A DNA stretch of 64,000 nt from Sva-07 sp963829585. GTDB taxonomy: Bacteria; Actinomycetota; Acidimicrobiia; Acidimicrobiales; Ilumatobacteraceae. How positions within the stretch are numbered: the stretch's first letter is position 1; each line of letters opens with the position of its first letter. The notes under the pieces were generated by a model. That model did no database searches. It saw only the letters and a program-made list of their open reading frames with translations, and was not told where the DNA came from. This document shows positions 7,870 through 16,952 of this stretch, piece after piece. The position numbers and the translations under genes are program-made. The stretch spans positions 62,001-126,000 of the forward strand of contig CAWHJD010000014.1 in the NCBI GenBank assembly GCA_963829585.1, given 5' to 3'.

Positions 7870-8502
7870 TCAATCAGCAAGGCGAAACTTCATCATGGCT
7901 TCGACGTCGTCGAGGACCTCGTCGAGGAGAATCAGTCGCCGCATCGGACCCTCGGCGCTGAGCAGGCGAAGCCGATCCGCGGGCCCGATCGGGGCGAGCG
8001 CTGCGAGGTGATAGGTCGCGACGACAGGATCGTCGTCGACTTCGTCGACTGCGGCGTCCCCATCCGGCTCACCACCGCCGAGTCGGGCCGCCAGCGATCG
8101 CACGGCGCGGACGCGGGCACGACTCGCTGCCACGCGCACCGGCAGGCCCTCGGCATCGGGGTCGACATCGGGCCACTCGTCGACGTCGGCGCGCGGATAC
8201 GGATCATCGGGCAGCCAGGCGTTGACCCGGATGCGCCGGGTCCCGACTGCGATCAGGGCGTACCGGTTCTCGTCGAGCGCATCGACCTGCACCATCCGGG
8301 CAACGGTGCCGACCATCGCTCGATCGTCCCCGCCGCCGGTTTCCCACCCGTGCGTGATGAGTGTCTGGCCGAACTCGGGTTCGCCATCGGCACGCAGACA
8401 GTCGCGGACCATGTCGCGGTAGCGCGGTTCGAAGACGTGGAGCGGGAGCACGCCCCCGGGAAGCAGCACGGACCCGAGCGGGAACATCGGCATGACGGCC
8501 AC
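7870..8502 (-). CDS. LON substrate-binding domain protein (no protease domain)
   Basis: A 210-residue protein matching only the N-terminal LON domain of ATP-dependent protease La. The opening MPMFPLGSVLLPGGVLPLHVFEPRYR is diagnostic, followed by the beta-rich part (GTVARMVQVDALDENRYALIAVGTRRIRV) and a helical end. There is no AAA+ or Ser-Lys protease module, as usual for these stand-alone actinobacterial LON proteins. Their role is unknown; a substrate-binding or adaptor function is inference. It follows dacB with a 38-nt gap and is convergent with the Asp-box gene. Confidence 0.92.
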   Translation of the reverse strand: MAVMPMFPLGSVLLPGGVLPLHVFEPRYRDMVRDCLRADGEPEFGQTLITHGWETGGGDDRAMVGTVARMVQVDALDENRYALIAVGTRRIRVNAWLPDDPYPRADVDEWPDVDPDAEGLPVRVAASRARVRAVRSLAARLGGGEPDGDAAVDEVDDDPVVATYHLAALAPIGPADRLRLLSAEGPMRRLILLDEVLDDVEAMMKFRLAD

Positions 8503-8540
8503 GGCGCGACGCTAGAGCAGCGGTGCAGCGAAGGCGATGT

Positions 8541-10046
8541 TCAGCGCGGACCCACGATTGCCGGATCGGGTCCGTTCGGGTACGCGGCGAGGCGTTCTCC
8601 GAACGCGCTCCAGTACGGGGCGAACCTGTCGGGCTCGGTGATGTCGGGGCCGTTGAGGATCATCACGTACTCGATCGTGCGGCCCTCGACCGTCTCCAGA
8701 TAGCCGGCGAGCCCCTTCGCGGCGGGAGGGTCGAGGTCGGCGGGAGGATTGCCGAGCGTCCCGGTCTTCGCTGTCAGTCGACCCTCCAGCGGTGTTCCGA
8801 CGAACTGATCGACGAGCGTGCCGGTGCGCCCGGCCACCGGCAGTCCAGCCGCGACGGGACCTCCCTCGACGCGCTGCAGCACGGCGAGCAAGGCCGCGCA
8901 CGTGGCCCGGTTGTCGCTGCTCAGACCCGACGCGTCGACCAGACGGACGCCGTCCATGGGAACGTTCCAGCTCCGCAGGACACGGTCGACCACGGTGAGG
9001 CCTGCCGCCACCGTGCCCTCACCCATGTCGGCCACCCCCAGTTCCTTCAGGAGCATCTCCGCGGTGTCGTTGTCGCTCGTGGTCAGCATCTCGGCGAGCA
9101 CCGCGGTCAGCGGCTGCGACGCGATCGCCGCCAGCACCGGCTGTGCCGGGTCGGCCGCTCCGGACCCGGCGCCTCCCGAGATCCGGACACCGCGAGCAGC
9201 GAGGAGTCGGGCGAACTCACGCGCCGCCGCATCACCGGGGTCGCGTTGGCGTCCGGAGCGGCCGAGGACCCTCCCGTCGTTGACGACGAGCGCATCGATC
9301 GGCCCGGCATCGACGTACGCGACGCCTGGACCCCACGACGGGATGACGAATTCGTCGTCGTAGCGCCCACCGTCGCCGAGGATCGAACCCCTCACGGTCG
9401 TGACCCCTGCGGCCACCACGGCATCGGCGAGTTGGTCCAACGACGTCGTGTTGAACTCGGGGAAGGTGTCGTCTGCGATCGGGTAGTCGCCACTCACCAG
9501 CAGCGGGTCTCCGCCACCGACCAGGACGAGGTCGCCGTCGATCACACCGTCGACGGGCGGTGGAGCGGAGACCGAGGTGGTGAACACATGGTCCGGTCCG
9601 AGCACCTCGACGGCAGCGGCAGCGACGAGGAGCTTGTGGGTGCTGGCCGGGATGACGGCGACGTCGGCGTTGTGTGCGATGACCGGACGACCGTCGACGG
9701 TCACCGACAGGCACGAACGCTCGTCGATGAAGGAGGCAAGTTCATTCATCGCTTCGGACAGCCGGACATCGTCGCCGACGGACGCCATCTCGTCCGGCAT
9801 GCGGCGATAGCTCAACAGCTCGGTCGTGAGTTCGGGTGCGGCCGACCCAGGCGGCGGTGCTGATGCGCCCGAGTCGTCCGATGTGGACGTGCGAGCGGCC
9901 TCGTGCTCGTCGGCCTGAGCGTCGCTCCACACCAGCAGTGCGCTGAGGGCTGCGACCGGAGCGAGCAGGAGCGCGATCAGCGCGACGAACGGCGTCACGC
10001 GGTACCGAACGGGACCCGTGACGATGTCGACACGTCTGTCGTTCAT
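8541..10046 (-). CDS. dacB: D-alanyl-D-alanine carboxypeptidase/endopeptidase, PBP4 type (second copy)
   Basis: A 501-residue class C penicillin-binding protein acting on peptidoglycan outside the membrane. An N-terminal membrane anchor (residues 18-40) is followed by an Ala/Ser/Pro linker and the catalytic domain with all three motifs: SxxK as STHK at 135-138, SDN in TSDNDTAEM near 325 and KTG in TAKTGTLGNP near 430. The large insertion between SxxK and SDN is the PBP4 hallmark. It is a paralogue of the gene just upstream and overlaps its stop by 4 nt. The two copies share layout and motifs but differ in anchor and linker, which points to an old tandem duplication. Confidence 0.94.
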   Translation of the reverse strand: MNDRRVDIVTGPVRYRVTPFVALIALLLAPVAALSALLVWSDAQADEHEAARTSTSDDSGASAPPPGSAAPELTTELLSYRRMPDEMASVGDDVRLSEAMNELASFIDERSCLSVTVDGRPVIAHNADVAVIPASTHKLLVAAAAVEVLGPDHVFTTSVSAPPPVDGVIDGDLVLVGGGDPLLVSGDYPIADDTFPEFNTTSLDQLADAVVAAGVTTVRGSILGDGGRYDDEFVIPSWGPGVAYVDAGPIDALVVNDGRVLGRSGRQRDPGDAAAREFARLLAARGVRISGGAGSGAADPAQPVLAAIASQPLTAVLAEMLTTSDNDTAEMLLKELGVADMGEGTVAAGLTVVDRVLRSWNVPMDGVRLVDASGLSSDNRATCAALLAVLQRVEGGPVAAGLPVAGRTGTLVDQFVGTPLEGRLTAKTGTLGNPPADLDPPAAKGLAGYLETVEGRTIEYVMILNGPDITEPDRFAPYWSAFGERLAAYPNGPDPAIVGPR

Positions 10047-11521
10047 CGTGGGCCGAGTTCCGCCGGAGTGGGTCCGGCCGGATAGGTGTCGAGTGTGTCG
10101 GCGAGTTGGTTCCAGATGGGCCGGTACTCGCTCTGGTCACTGATCGTCGGACCATTGAGGATGAGCACGTACTCGACCTCACCACCGCCCTCGATCGGCA
10201 GGTACCCGGACAGTGCCTTGACCGCGGGCGGATCGGTGTTGAACGGTGGATTGTTCAGCGTGCCGGTCTTGCCCGTCAACCGACCGGCCACCGGGTGGTC
10301 GACGAACACGTCGGAGAGCGTTCCCGTCTGGCCGGCGATGGGCAGGCCCAGTCCGATGGGCGAGTCGCTGTCGTATCGCTGCACCACCGATGCGAGTGCC
10401 GCGCAGGTGATCCGGTTGTCGAGACTCAACCCCGATCCGTCCGCCAGCACGATCGGTGTCACGTCGACACCCCAGTCGGCCAACTGTTGGCGGATGACGG
10501 CGAGTCCACCCTCTCGGGTTCCCGGTCCGACATCGGTGACACCGAGTTCCTTCACGACGAGCTCGGCCGTGTTGTTGTCGCTGTTCGCGAGCATCTCCGC
10601 CACCACCGACGTCAGCGGCGCGGAGCTGACCGATGCGACCTCGACGGCGCCGTCGGGCGACGTACCCGAGGACGCCTCGCCGTCCACGGCGACGCCGCGC
10701 TCCTCGAGCAGTCTGATGAACTCCCTCGCTGCGGCCGTGTTGGGATCGGCGGCGCGGAGCTCTTCACCGAGCACACGCGAGTCGTTGGCCATGAGCGCGT
10801 CGTACGGCCCGCCCTCCAGACCCTGGACGCCGACGCCCCACCCCGGAGCGAAGAACTCGTCGTCGTAACGGGATCCGTCTCCGACCACCCCGCCGGACAC
10901 GCGGGTGACGCCGGCGGCAGCGACGCCGTCTGCGAGCGAATCGAGGGACGTCGGCGACGTGACCGCATACAGCTCGAGGTTCGATTCGACGTACCAGTCC
11001 GACGACAGCAGCGGGTCGCCGCCGCCCACGAGGTAGAGGTCGCCGGCGACGAGCCCCTGCACCGGTGGCGCTGCGGCCTCGACCGTGGTGGTGTAGGTGA
11101 AGTCGGGTCCGAGTCGTTCCAGCGCCGCAGCCGCCACCAACAACTTCTGATTGCTCGCGGGGATCACGGCGAGGTCGGCGTTGTGAGCCCCGACCTCCTC
11201 GCCGTCGACCGAGATCACCGAACACGAGCGGTCGTTGAGCGTGGCGAGGAACGGTGCGGCCTCAGCCGCGAACGCCGCGCCGTTCACGTCACGCGAGACC
11301 GTCGTCGCCATGCGACGGAACGTCATCAGGCCGGTCGAGAGCGCCGGAGTCGGCGTGGGGACGGTTGCGGTCGGATCGACCGGCGGAGCTGCGGTGCCGG
11401 CCTCGGTCCGGTCGGACGACCATCGGTACACGGCGAGGAGGACCAGTGCGGGAACGAGCGCGACGATCCCGAGGACGATCCACGGGCCGGGGCCACGTCG
11501 ACGACCGCGCGACCGTGTCAC
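10043..11521 (-). CDS. dacB: D-alanyl-D-alanine carboxypeptidase/endopeptidase, PBP4 type (first copy)
   Basis: A 492-residue paralogue of the following gene. The basic N-terminus RSRGRRRGPG and membrane span (about 13-32) form an anchor or uncleaved signal. A Pro/Thr-rich linker is followed by catalytic motifs SNQK at 123-126, SDNNTAEL near 310 and TGKTGTLNNP near 415. All active-site residues are present, so it should be an active DD-peptidase. It overlaps the acyl-CoA synthetase stop by 4 nt upstream and the second dacB by 4 nt downstream, so the three are one transcription unit. Keeping two intact copies suggests divided roles, but sequence alone does not show them. Confidence 0.94.
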   Translation of the reverse strand: MTRSRGRRRGPGPWIVLGIVALVPALVLLAVYRWSSDRTEAGTAAPPVDPTATVPTPTPALSTGLMTFRRMATTVSRDVNGAAFAAEAAPFLATLNDRSCSVISVDGEEVGAHNADLAVIPASNQKLLVAAAALERLGPDFTYTTTVEAAAPPVQGLVAGDLYLVGGGDPLLSSDWYVESNLELYAVTSPTSLDSLADGVAAAGVTRVSGGVVGDGSRYDDEFFAPGWGVGVQGLEGGPYDALMANDSRVLGEELRAADPNTAAAREFIRLLEERGVAVDGEASSGTSPDGAVEVASVSSAPLTSVVAEMLANSDNNTAELVVKELGVTDVGPGTREGGLAVIRQQLADWGVDVTPIVLADGSGLSLDNRITCAALASVVQRYDSDSPIGLGLPIAGQTGTLSDVFVDHPVAGRLTGKTGTLNNPPFNTDPPAVKALSGYLPIEGGGEVEYVLILNGPTISDQSEYRPIWNQLADTLDTYPAGPTPAELGPR

Positions 11522-13704
11522 CCGCCGCGCGCCTCACGATGTCTGGCGCGACGCACGAGATGCCCGAGGGCCGTCACGGCATCGCCCCCGCTCGCATAGC
11601 AGAGTCGGCCGAGTCGACGAACCGTCGCCGGCCCGGCATTGGCAGGGTCGGCCACGGCCAACTCGGTGGCGACGAGAATCGGCTTGCCGGTTCTGACGCT
11701 CAGTTCGTGGGCGGCCTCGGCGAAGCGTTCGTCTTGGCGCTCGTGGTAGGCGACGATTCGTTCCAGGCCGTGGTCGGGGTAGAAGCGGCCTTCGCGCATC
11801 ATCCTCGCCTGGTTGCTCTGGATGCCGAGCCCGAGGTAGATCATCGCGTCCACCTCGGGGTGGGTGGCGATGAGTTCCATCACCTCGGGAATCGTGTCCC
11901 GCGTCTCGCCGCCGGCGCAGTCGACGGGGTTGTTGCGACTCCACCGCGGTGGCAGCTTCTCGTCGATGGCCGCCTGGAGATCGGCGGGCAACTGCATCAG
12001 CACGATGTCGGCGTCACGGGTGATCGCGTCGGCGGTGACCACACCCCAGCCACCCGCGGTCGTCAGCACGATCGTGTTCGGCCCCTTCGGAAGCGGCTGC
12101 GTCGCGAACGTGGCTGCCGCCTCGAACGCCTCGGTGACCGTGGCTGCACGCGTGATGCCGGCCGCGCGGCACTCGCCGTCGAAGATCTTGTCGTTCGCTG
12201 CCAACGCGCCGGTGTGGCTCGCCGCTGCCTGCGCACCGCCCTCGGTGGCGCCACCCTTGACGAGGACGAGCGGCTTGCGGGCCGCGGCATCGGCGAGTCG
12301 ATCCATCAGGCCGCGACCATCGACGATGCCCTCCACGTACGCCAGCCCCACCGAGGTTGCATCATCGTCGGCGTACCAGTCGAGGTAGTCCGCCACCGTG
12401 ACCGCGGCGGCATTGCCGGCCGACACAGCGCGGCTGACACCGACGCCGGTGGACCTGGCGAGGTTCATGAAGCTGGAGACGAAGTTCCCGCTCTGGCTGG
12501 CAACGCCGATGCGACCTGCAGGCGGGTACGGCGCCACGATCTGCGCGCAGAGGTTGACCGGGGTGCTGACGACGCCTTGCCCGTTGGGGCCGGCGAGCAG
12601 GATTCCGAGTTCGTCGGCGAGGGCGACGAGTTCGGCCTCGGCGACGCGACCCTCGTCGCCCGCTTCGCCGTAGCCGGCAGACGTCAGGAACGCCGCGGTG
12701 ATTCCCTTGGCGGCACAGGCGCGCAGCAGATCGGGGTTCGCCGCGGCAGGTGTGCAGACGAAGACGAGGTCGATCGCATCGTCGGGGAGATCGGCGATGT
12801 CCGCGACGGTCTTGATGCCCAAGACCTCCTCCCCTTTCAGGTTGGTGCCGTACACGCCACCCGCGTACCCGGCGGCCAGGAGATTGTGCAGCGACACGAA
12901 CCCGAACTTTCCGGGGTGCGTCGACGCGCCGGTGACGAGGACGCCGCGGGGGTCGAAGAGCGCTCGGAACTGCTCGGCGGTGGGGCGCGGTCGGCTGGTC
13001 GGGCGCGGGGCATCGGAGTCCGCCCCCAACTCGACGAGGCCGTCGACGGCCACGAGACGACCGTCCGGCTGCACGATCAGGGGGTTGATGTCGACACTGG
13101 CGACGTCGCTTCGCTCGGCGCCCAGCCGGCCGAGGCCGACCAGGATCTCCGCGAGCTGGGTCCGATCGACCGCACCTTCTCCGCGGAACGGTCCGAGCAG
13201 CTTCTGGGTGGCGAGATCATCGATCATCTCTGCCGCTGTGACCGGGTCCAACGGGGCAGGTCGGAAGACCACGTCGGCGATCGCCTCGGCGAGGATGCCT
13301 CCGACGCCGAGCATCACGGTGGGTCCGAACTGCGCATCGCGAACGATCCCTGCGATGAGTTCGCGGTTCCCCGAGATCATGGGAGCGACGAGGACGGACA
13401 CGGCGCCGTCATCCGGCGTCGCAGCGGCGAGCAGTTCACCGGCAGCTGTTTCGACGGCGGTTCGATCGGCCAGTCGGAGCCTGACGAGACCGCGTTCGGT
13501 CTTGTGGGCGATCGCGTCGCCGTTCAGTTTGGCAACGACCGGGTACCCGAGTTCGTCGGCAGCGTCGCCCGCAGCAGCCGGGTCGGCGACCAGTCGTTCC
13601 GGGGCGATCGGCACTCCGAATTCGGCCAGCAGTGTCTTCGAGTCGCGCTCCGACAGGGTCGTGTGCGCGCTGCTTCCGGTTGTGGTCACGTCTGGGGTCG
13701 CCAT
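11518..13704 (-). CDS. ADP-forming acyl-CoA synthetase (acetate-CoA ligase family), beta-alpha fused
   Basis: A 728-residue NDP-forming acyl-CoA ligase that interconverts acyl-CoA, ADP and phosphate with acid, CoA and ATP. The ATP-grasp part comes first (about 18-235, with GYPVVAKLNGDAIAHKTERG and VDINPLIV). Then follow the CoA-binding Rossmann domain (from about 255, FDPRGVLVTGASTHPGKFG) and the succinyl-CoA-ligase-like domains. The likely phospho-accepting His lies in AASHTGALA near residue 520. This order is beta then alpha, the reverse of many single-chain members. The acyl substrate cannot be read from sequence. It heads the operon with two dacB genes; the reason for that link is unclear. 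Confidence 0.9.
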   Translation of the reverse strand: MATPDVTTTGSSAHTTLSERDSKTLLAEFGVPIAPERLVADPAAAGDAADELGYPVVAKLNGDAIAHKTERGLVRLRLADRTAVETAAGELLAAATPDDGAVSVLVAPMISGNRELIAGIVRDAQFGPTVMLGVGGILAEAIADVVFRPAPLDPVTAAEMIDDLATQKLLGPFRGEGAVDRTQLAEILVGLGRLGAERSDVASVDINPLIVQPDGRLVAVDGLVELGADSDAPRPTSRPRPTAEQFRALFDPRGVLVTGASTHPGKFGFVSLHNLLAAGYAGGVYGTNLKGEEVLGIKTVADIADLPDDAIDLVFVCTPAAANPDLLRACAAKGITAAFLTSAGYGEAGDEGRVAEAELVALADELGILLAGPNGQGVVSTPVNLCAQIVAPYPPAGRIGVASQSGNFVSSFMNLARSTGVGVSRAVSAGNAAAVTVADYLDWYADDDATSVGLAYVEGIVDGRGLMDRLADAAARKPLVLVKGGATEGGAQAAASHTGALAANDKIFDGECRAAGITRAATVTEAFEAAATFATQPLPKGPNTIVLTTAGGWGVVTADAITRDADIVLMQLPADLQAAIDEKLPPRWSRNNPVDCAGGETRDTIPEVMELIATHPEVDAMIYLGLGIQSNQARMMREGRFYPDHGLERIVAYHERQDERFAEAAHELSVRTGKPILVATELAVADPANAGPATVRRLGRLCYASGGDAVTALGHLVRRARHREARGG

Positions 13705-13810
13705 GAGGCTCCCACCGTACCGTCACGGCCTCCCCCGAGCAGGGCAGGGTAGGCCTCCCGATTGCTCGGGGAGCGGACCTTCGCCTCTCACGACGCGATC
13801 ACGAGACACG

Positions 13811-13827
13811 TATCGTCGATAGACGAT
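13811..13827 (+). promoter_or_regulatory. Candidate -10 box and inverted repeat at the permease start
   Basis: TATCGT (13811-13816) lies 9 nt before the ATG at 13826, as expected for a leaderless transcript. It overlaps a perfect inverted repeat ATCGTC-gata-GACGAT (13812-13827) that runs into the start codon. The -35 region is weak. A repressor of the ArsR or TetR size bound here would block both initiation and the start codon. No such regulator gene is adjacent. Confidence 0.4.
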
Positions 13828-14884
13828 GAAGGAAGTGGGAGTTGCCACTCCTACCGAACCGGTTGGACGTTCGGCGATTCGCCGATCGGCGCCGGTGGCG
13901 GCCGCATCGGCCATCTGGTGGGTGCTGTACCACTACAACCTGGCGTTCTGGGACTGGGTCATCTACGACGTCGTCGGCCTCGACCCGGAGAGCCGGCTGG
14001 GCGAATCGATCCACTTCTTCTTCTACGACGTCACCAAGATCACCCTGCTGCTCACCGGGGTCATCTTCGTCGTCACGATCCTGCGCAGTTTCATGTCGGT
14101 CGAACGCACCCGCTCACTGCTCGGCGGTCGCCGAGAAGGGGTCGGCAACGTCGCCGCAGCCGTGCTCGGTGTGGTGACTCCTTTCTGCTCGTGCTCGGCG
14201 GTGCCCGTCTTCATCGGGTTCGTCGCTGCTGGCGTTCCACTCGGCGTGACACTCAGCTTCCTGATCGCGTCCCCGATGGTCAACGAGGTGGCGATCGTGC
14301 TGCTGTTCGGCCTGTTCGGCTGGCAGGTCACCGCCCTGTACATCCTTGCCGGGCTGTTCATCGCGATCACCGCCGGGATGGTGTTGGGCCGGATGGATCT
14401 CGACCGGTGGGTCGAGCCGTTCGTGTTCGAGACCAGACTCCGCGGCAAGCAGATCGACCCATCACAGGGCCTCTCCTGGGATGACCGCATCCAGATGGGC
14501 CGTGAAGAGGTTGCATCGATCCTGCGCAAGGTCTGGCCCTACCTGCTCGTGGGCATCGGCGTCGGCGCCGTGATCCACGGATGGGCACCCGACGACTGGT
14601 TCGCCGAACACGCAACGGGAATCCTCGGGGTCCCGATCGCCGTGCTCGTCGGCGTGCCCCTCTACTCCAACGCAGCAGGCGTGCTCCCGCTGGTCGAGGT
14701 CCTGCACGACAAGGGTCTGCCGATGGGCACCGTGCTCGCGTTCATGATGAGTGTCGTCGCTCTGTCGCTGCCCGAGATGATCCTGCTGCGGAGGGTCTTG
14801 ATGCCCAAGCTGATCATCACCTACGTCGCGGTGGTCGCCTCCGGCATCCTCGCCATCGGATTCCTCTTCAACCTCATTCTCTGA
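13826..14884 (+). CDS. CxC-motif permease (UPF0718/ArsP-like, SO_0444 type)
   Basis: A 352-residue inner-membrane permease with about eight membrane helices in two halves. The first half carries TPFCSCSAVP with C121 and C123, a motif shared by SO_0444-type and ArsP-like putative metal or organoarsenical efflux permeases. The second half repeats the pattern as GVPLYSNAAGVLPL without the Cys pair. A cytoplasmic loop of about 50 residues joins the halves. The substrate is not determined by sequence; thiol-reactive metal(loid)s fit the Cys pair and the thioredoxin-like partner 29 nt downstream. There is no clear ribosome site before ATG 13826, which fits a leaderless start. Confidence 0.87.
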   Translation: MKEVGVATPTEPVGRSAIRRSAPVAAASAIWWVLYHYNLAFWDWVIYDVVGLDPESRLGESIHFFFYDVTKITLLLTGVIFVVTILRSFMSVERTRSLLGGRREGVGNVAAAVLGVVTPFCSCSAVPVFIGFVAAGVPLGVTLSFLIASPMVNEVAIVLLFGLFGWQVTALYILAGLFIAITAGMVLGRMDLDRWVEPFVFETRLRGKQIDPSQGLSWDDRIQMGREEVASILRKVWPYLLVGIGVGAVIHGWAPDDWFAEHATGILGVPIAVLVGVPLYSNAAGVLPLVEVLHDKGLPMGTVLAFMMSVVALSLPEMILLRRVLMPKLIITYVAVVASGILAIGFLFNLIL

Positions 14885-14913
14885 TCACTCCCGACAACAC
14901 AAGGAGCCCCACC

Positions 14914-15153
14914 ATGGACATCAAGATCCTCGGAACGGGATGCGTCAACTGCAAGAACCTCGAGACAGTGACGCGTGCTGCGCTCGACGAGCTCGGCCTG
15001 ACGGTCGAGATCGACAAGGTCACCGACCCGGGCGAGATCGCGTCCTGGGGCGTCATGTCCACACCGGCCCTCGTCATCGACGACGACGTCGTGCTGTCGG
15101 GCCGCGTCCCGCCTGCCGATCAGATCAGGGAACTCCTCGTCGCCGCACGATGA
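14914..15153 (+). CDS. Small thioredoxin-like protein (redox-active disulfide protein 2 family)
   Basis: A 79-residue minimal thioredoxin fold with the redox motif C10-V-N-C13 right after the first strand (IKILGTGCVNC), a helix and the cis-Pro phrase VMSTPALVIDDDVVLSGRVP. Proteins of this family are regularly encoded beside CxC permeases, as here, and may reduce or carry the permease substrate. A strong ribosome site AAGGAG sits 8 nt before the ATG. It is co-transcribed with the permease (29-nt gap). Confidence 0.92.
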   Translation: MDIKILGTGCVNCKNLETVTRAALDELGLTVEIDKVTDPGEIASWGVMSTPALVIDDDVVLSGRVPPADQIRELLVAAR

Positions 15154-15202
15154 AGGCGCGTCGGCAACGGCCGCCGGATGCCGCAGTGACGGCGCCGAGT
15201 GT

Positions 15203-16142
15203 TCAACTCGCGAGCGTGCGGGCGATCTCGGTGACGTGGCGGAGATCCGAGCCGCAACATCCACCGAAGACGTTGAGCCACGGCATTGCATCGACGAGGC
15301 TGCGGTATCCCGCGGCAAGTTCGTGGACATCGCCATCGTCGAGCACTTCTGCCTCGTCCAGTTCGGCGTGGCTCATGCGTGAGGCATTGCAGCGGACTCC
15401 TCGAATGCGGTGAGCCCATGCGTCGTCGACGATGACATCGGCGAAGTGGTCGGGGTGCGCACAGTTGACCATGAAATACGAGGCTGACCCGTTCGTTGCC
15501 GCGTCGACGGTGTCGATCGCATGGCCGAGCGACTCGCCCGTCGGAAGCGAGCCATCTGTCTCGACGGTGAACGACACCACGATCGGCAACCCGACCGAGC
15601 CGGCAGCTCGGACCACGCCGATCGCCTCGTCGGACTGCGTGAACGTCATCGCGGTCACCATGTCGACCTCGGTGTCCGCGAGCCATCCGATCTGGCTGGC
15701 GTGGTACTCCTCGGCTTCGCCGGCGGCGACAGCGACATCGGGCGCGTAAGCATCACCGCGGGGGCCGATGAGGCCGTTCAGGACGATGGGTGCGGCGTTG
15801 TCGCCGAACTCGGACCGGAGGTCGGCGATGAATACTGATCGCGTCCCGGTTGGCCTCGGCGAGTTCGGATGCGCTGGCCTGCAGGGCGCCGGCCCAATGA
15901 GGATGCGCTTTCCACGTCTGGCTGTCGAGCACGAACCCCGCACCCATCTCGGCGGCCAACTTCAGAAAGCCGCGGAAGTATTCGGCGAGTGCCTGTCGTC
16001 CGGTCTCATCTCGCAGCAGGGTGTGAGCTGCGAACTCACGGATCTCGATCCCCTTGTTGAAGATCAGGTCGGTCTCGATCCCGGCGTCGGTGAGGTACAG
16101 CCCCCCATCGAGTTGTGGCAGAGCGGCACGGAACATCGCCAT
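15203..16142 (-). pseudogene. Homocysteine S-methyltransferase family protein, frameshifted
   Basis: Homology runs across two frames. The first frame begins at ATG 16142 (LYLTDAGIETDLIFNKGIE, then GAGFVLDSQTWKAHPHW) and stays in register to about residue 103. The second carries FIADLRSEFGDNAAPIVLNG and the C-terminus. The shift is at about 15833-15836, where one surplus base separates ANRDAIS from FIADLR. Without it the protein would have 312 residues, the normal length. The zinc-binding Cys are present: one in MVNCAHP and two in FGGCCGSD. These enzymes move a methyl group from S-methylmethionine or betaine-type donors to homocysteine. Intact motifs on both sides suggest a recent lesion or a sequence error. 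Confidence 0.85.
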
Positions 16143-16249
16143 GACAATCCTCCCATTCGCTCATGGCCCCGGATGTGGCGACGGACCGCGACCCCACGAC
16201 AACAGTACGCCACCATGCACCCGCCGGGGTGCGGCCGCAGCCCGCCGAA

Positions 16250-16891
16250 TCAGGTCGGTATGAGCGCAGCGCGGAAGAACTCGATGATGTGCTCGCTGCG
16301 ACGATCGAGCGCTTCGGGCGCGAGCGGATCCTCGTCGAGCAGACCCTCGAGGAACGGAGCATCCGAGAAGTAGCTCAGCAGCGCCCCGTAGCCGGTGAGC
16401 AGCAGCTGCTCGGGGTTGTGCTCGCGGAACGTACCGGCGGCCATCTCACGTCGGAAATAGTCCGCCGCCTGGTCGAACATTGGTCGCAGCACCGCCGACA
16501 GGTCGATACCGAGGTGGGAACCGCCGTCGATCGCCTCGCGCCGCATCAGCGTGACGTACGACGGGTTGTCGGCGAAGTAGCCGAACCCGGCGCGCAGCAC
16601 CTGTTCGATCTTCGGCCAGCCACGTGCAGTCGATTCGATGGCATCGGCGAGGCGTGCGAACCAGTCGGAGAGCAGCCGCTCGAACACCTCACCGTAGAGC
16701 GCTTCCTTGGATCCGAAGTGATGGAGCAGGCTGGGGCGGCGGATTCCCACCTCTGCGGCGATGTCGTTCAGCGAGGTGCCGCTGTATCCGTTCTGTGCGA
16801 AGCATCCGAGCGCCGCATCGAGGATCTGGTCTCGCGTGGACCGGCCCTCGACGGGCAACTCGATGATGGATGCGACGTCGACGTCCGACAT
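16250..16891 (-). CDS. TetR-family transcriptional regulator
   Basis: A 213-residue repressor-type regulator. The DNA-binding domain spans about residues 18-66: TRDQILDAALGCFAQNGYSGTSLNDIA, then EVGIRRPSLLHHFGSKEALY, a textbook TetR helix-turn-helix. The C-terminal ligand-binding domain (67-213) is helical, with an LRRE-like segment TLMRREAID seen in fatty-acid-responsive or housekeeping TetR proteins. The ligand is unknown. It lies 107 nt upstream of, and co-oriented with, the homocysteine methyltransferase remnant, which is a possible target. The start is ATG 16891. Confidence 0.93.
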   Translation of the reverse strand: MSDVDVASIIELPVEGRSTRDQILDAALGCFAQNGYSGTSLNDIAAEVGIRRPSLLHHFGSKEALYGEVFERLLSDWFARLADAIESTARGWPKIEQVLRAGFGYFADNPSYVTLMRREAIDGGSHLGIDLSAVLRPMFDQAADYFRREMAAGTFREHNPEQLLLTGYGALLSYFSDAPFLEGLLDEDPLAPEALDRRSEHIIEFFRAALIPT

Positions 16892-16952
16892 GGTGTCGAC
16901 GAACGCTAGTGCCCGGGCGGGGAGCCTCCTCCCCGCACCGGCATCGGCCGCA

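Noticed and set aside
11254..13752. Long plus-strand open frame opposite the acyl-CoA synthetase and dacB
   Set aside because: Arg/Gly/Asp-rich composition without motifs; a shadow of the real minus-strand genes, whose catalytic motifs are clear.
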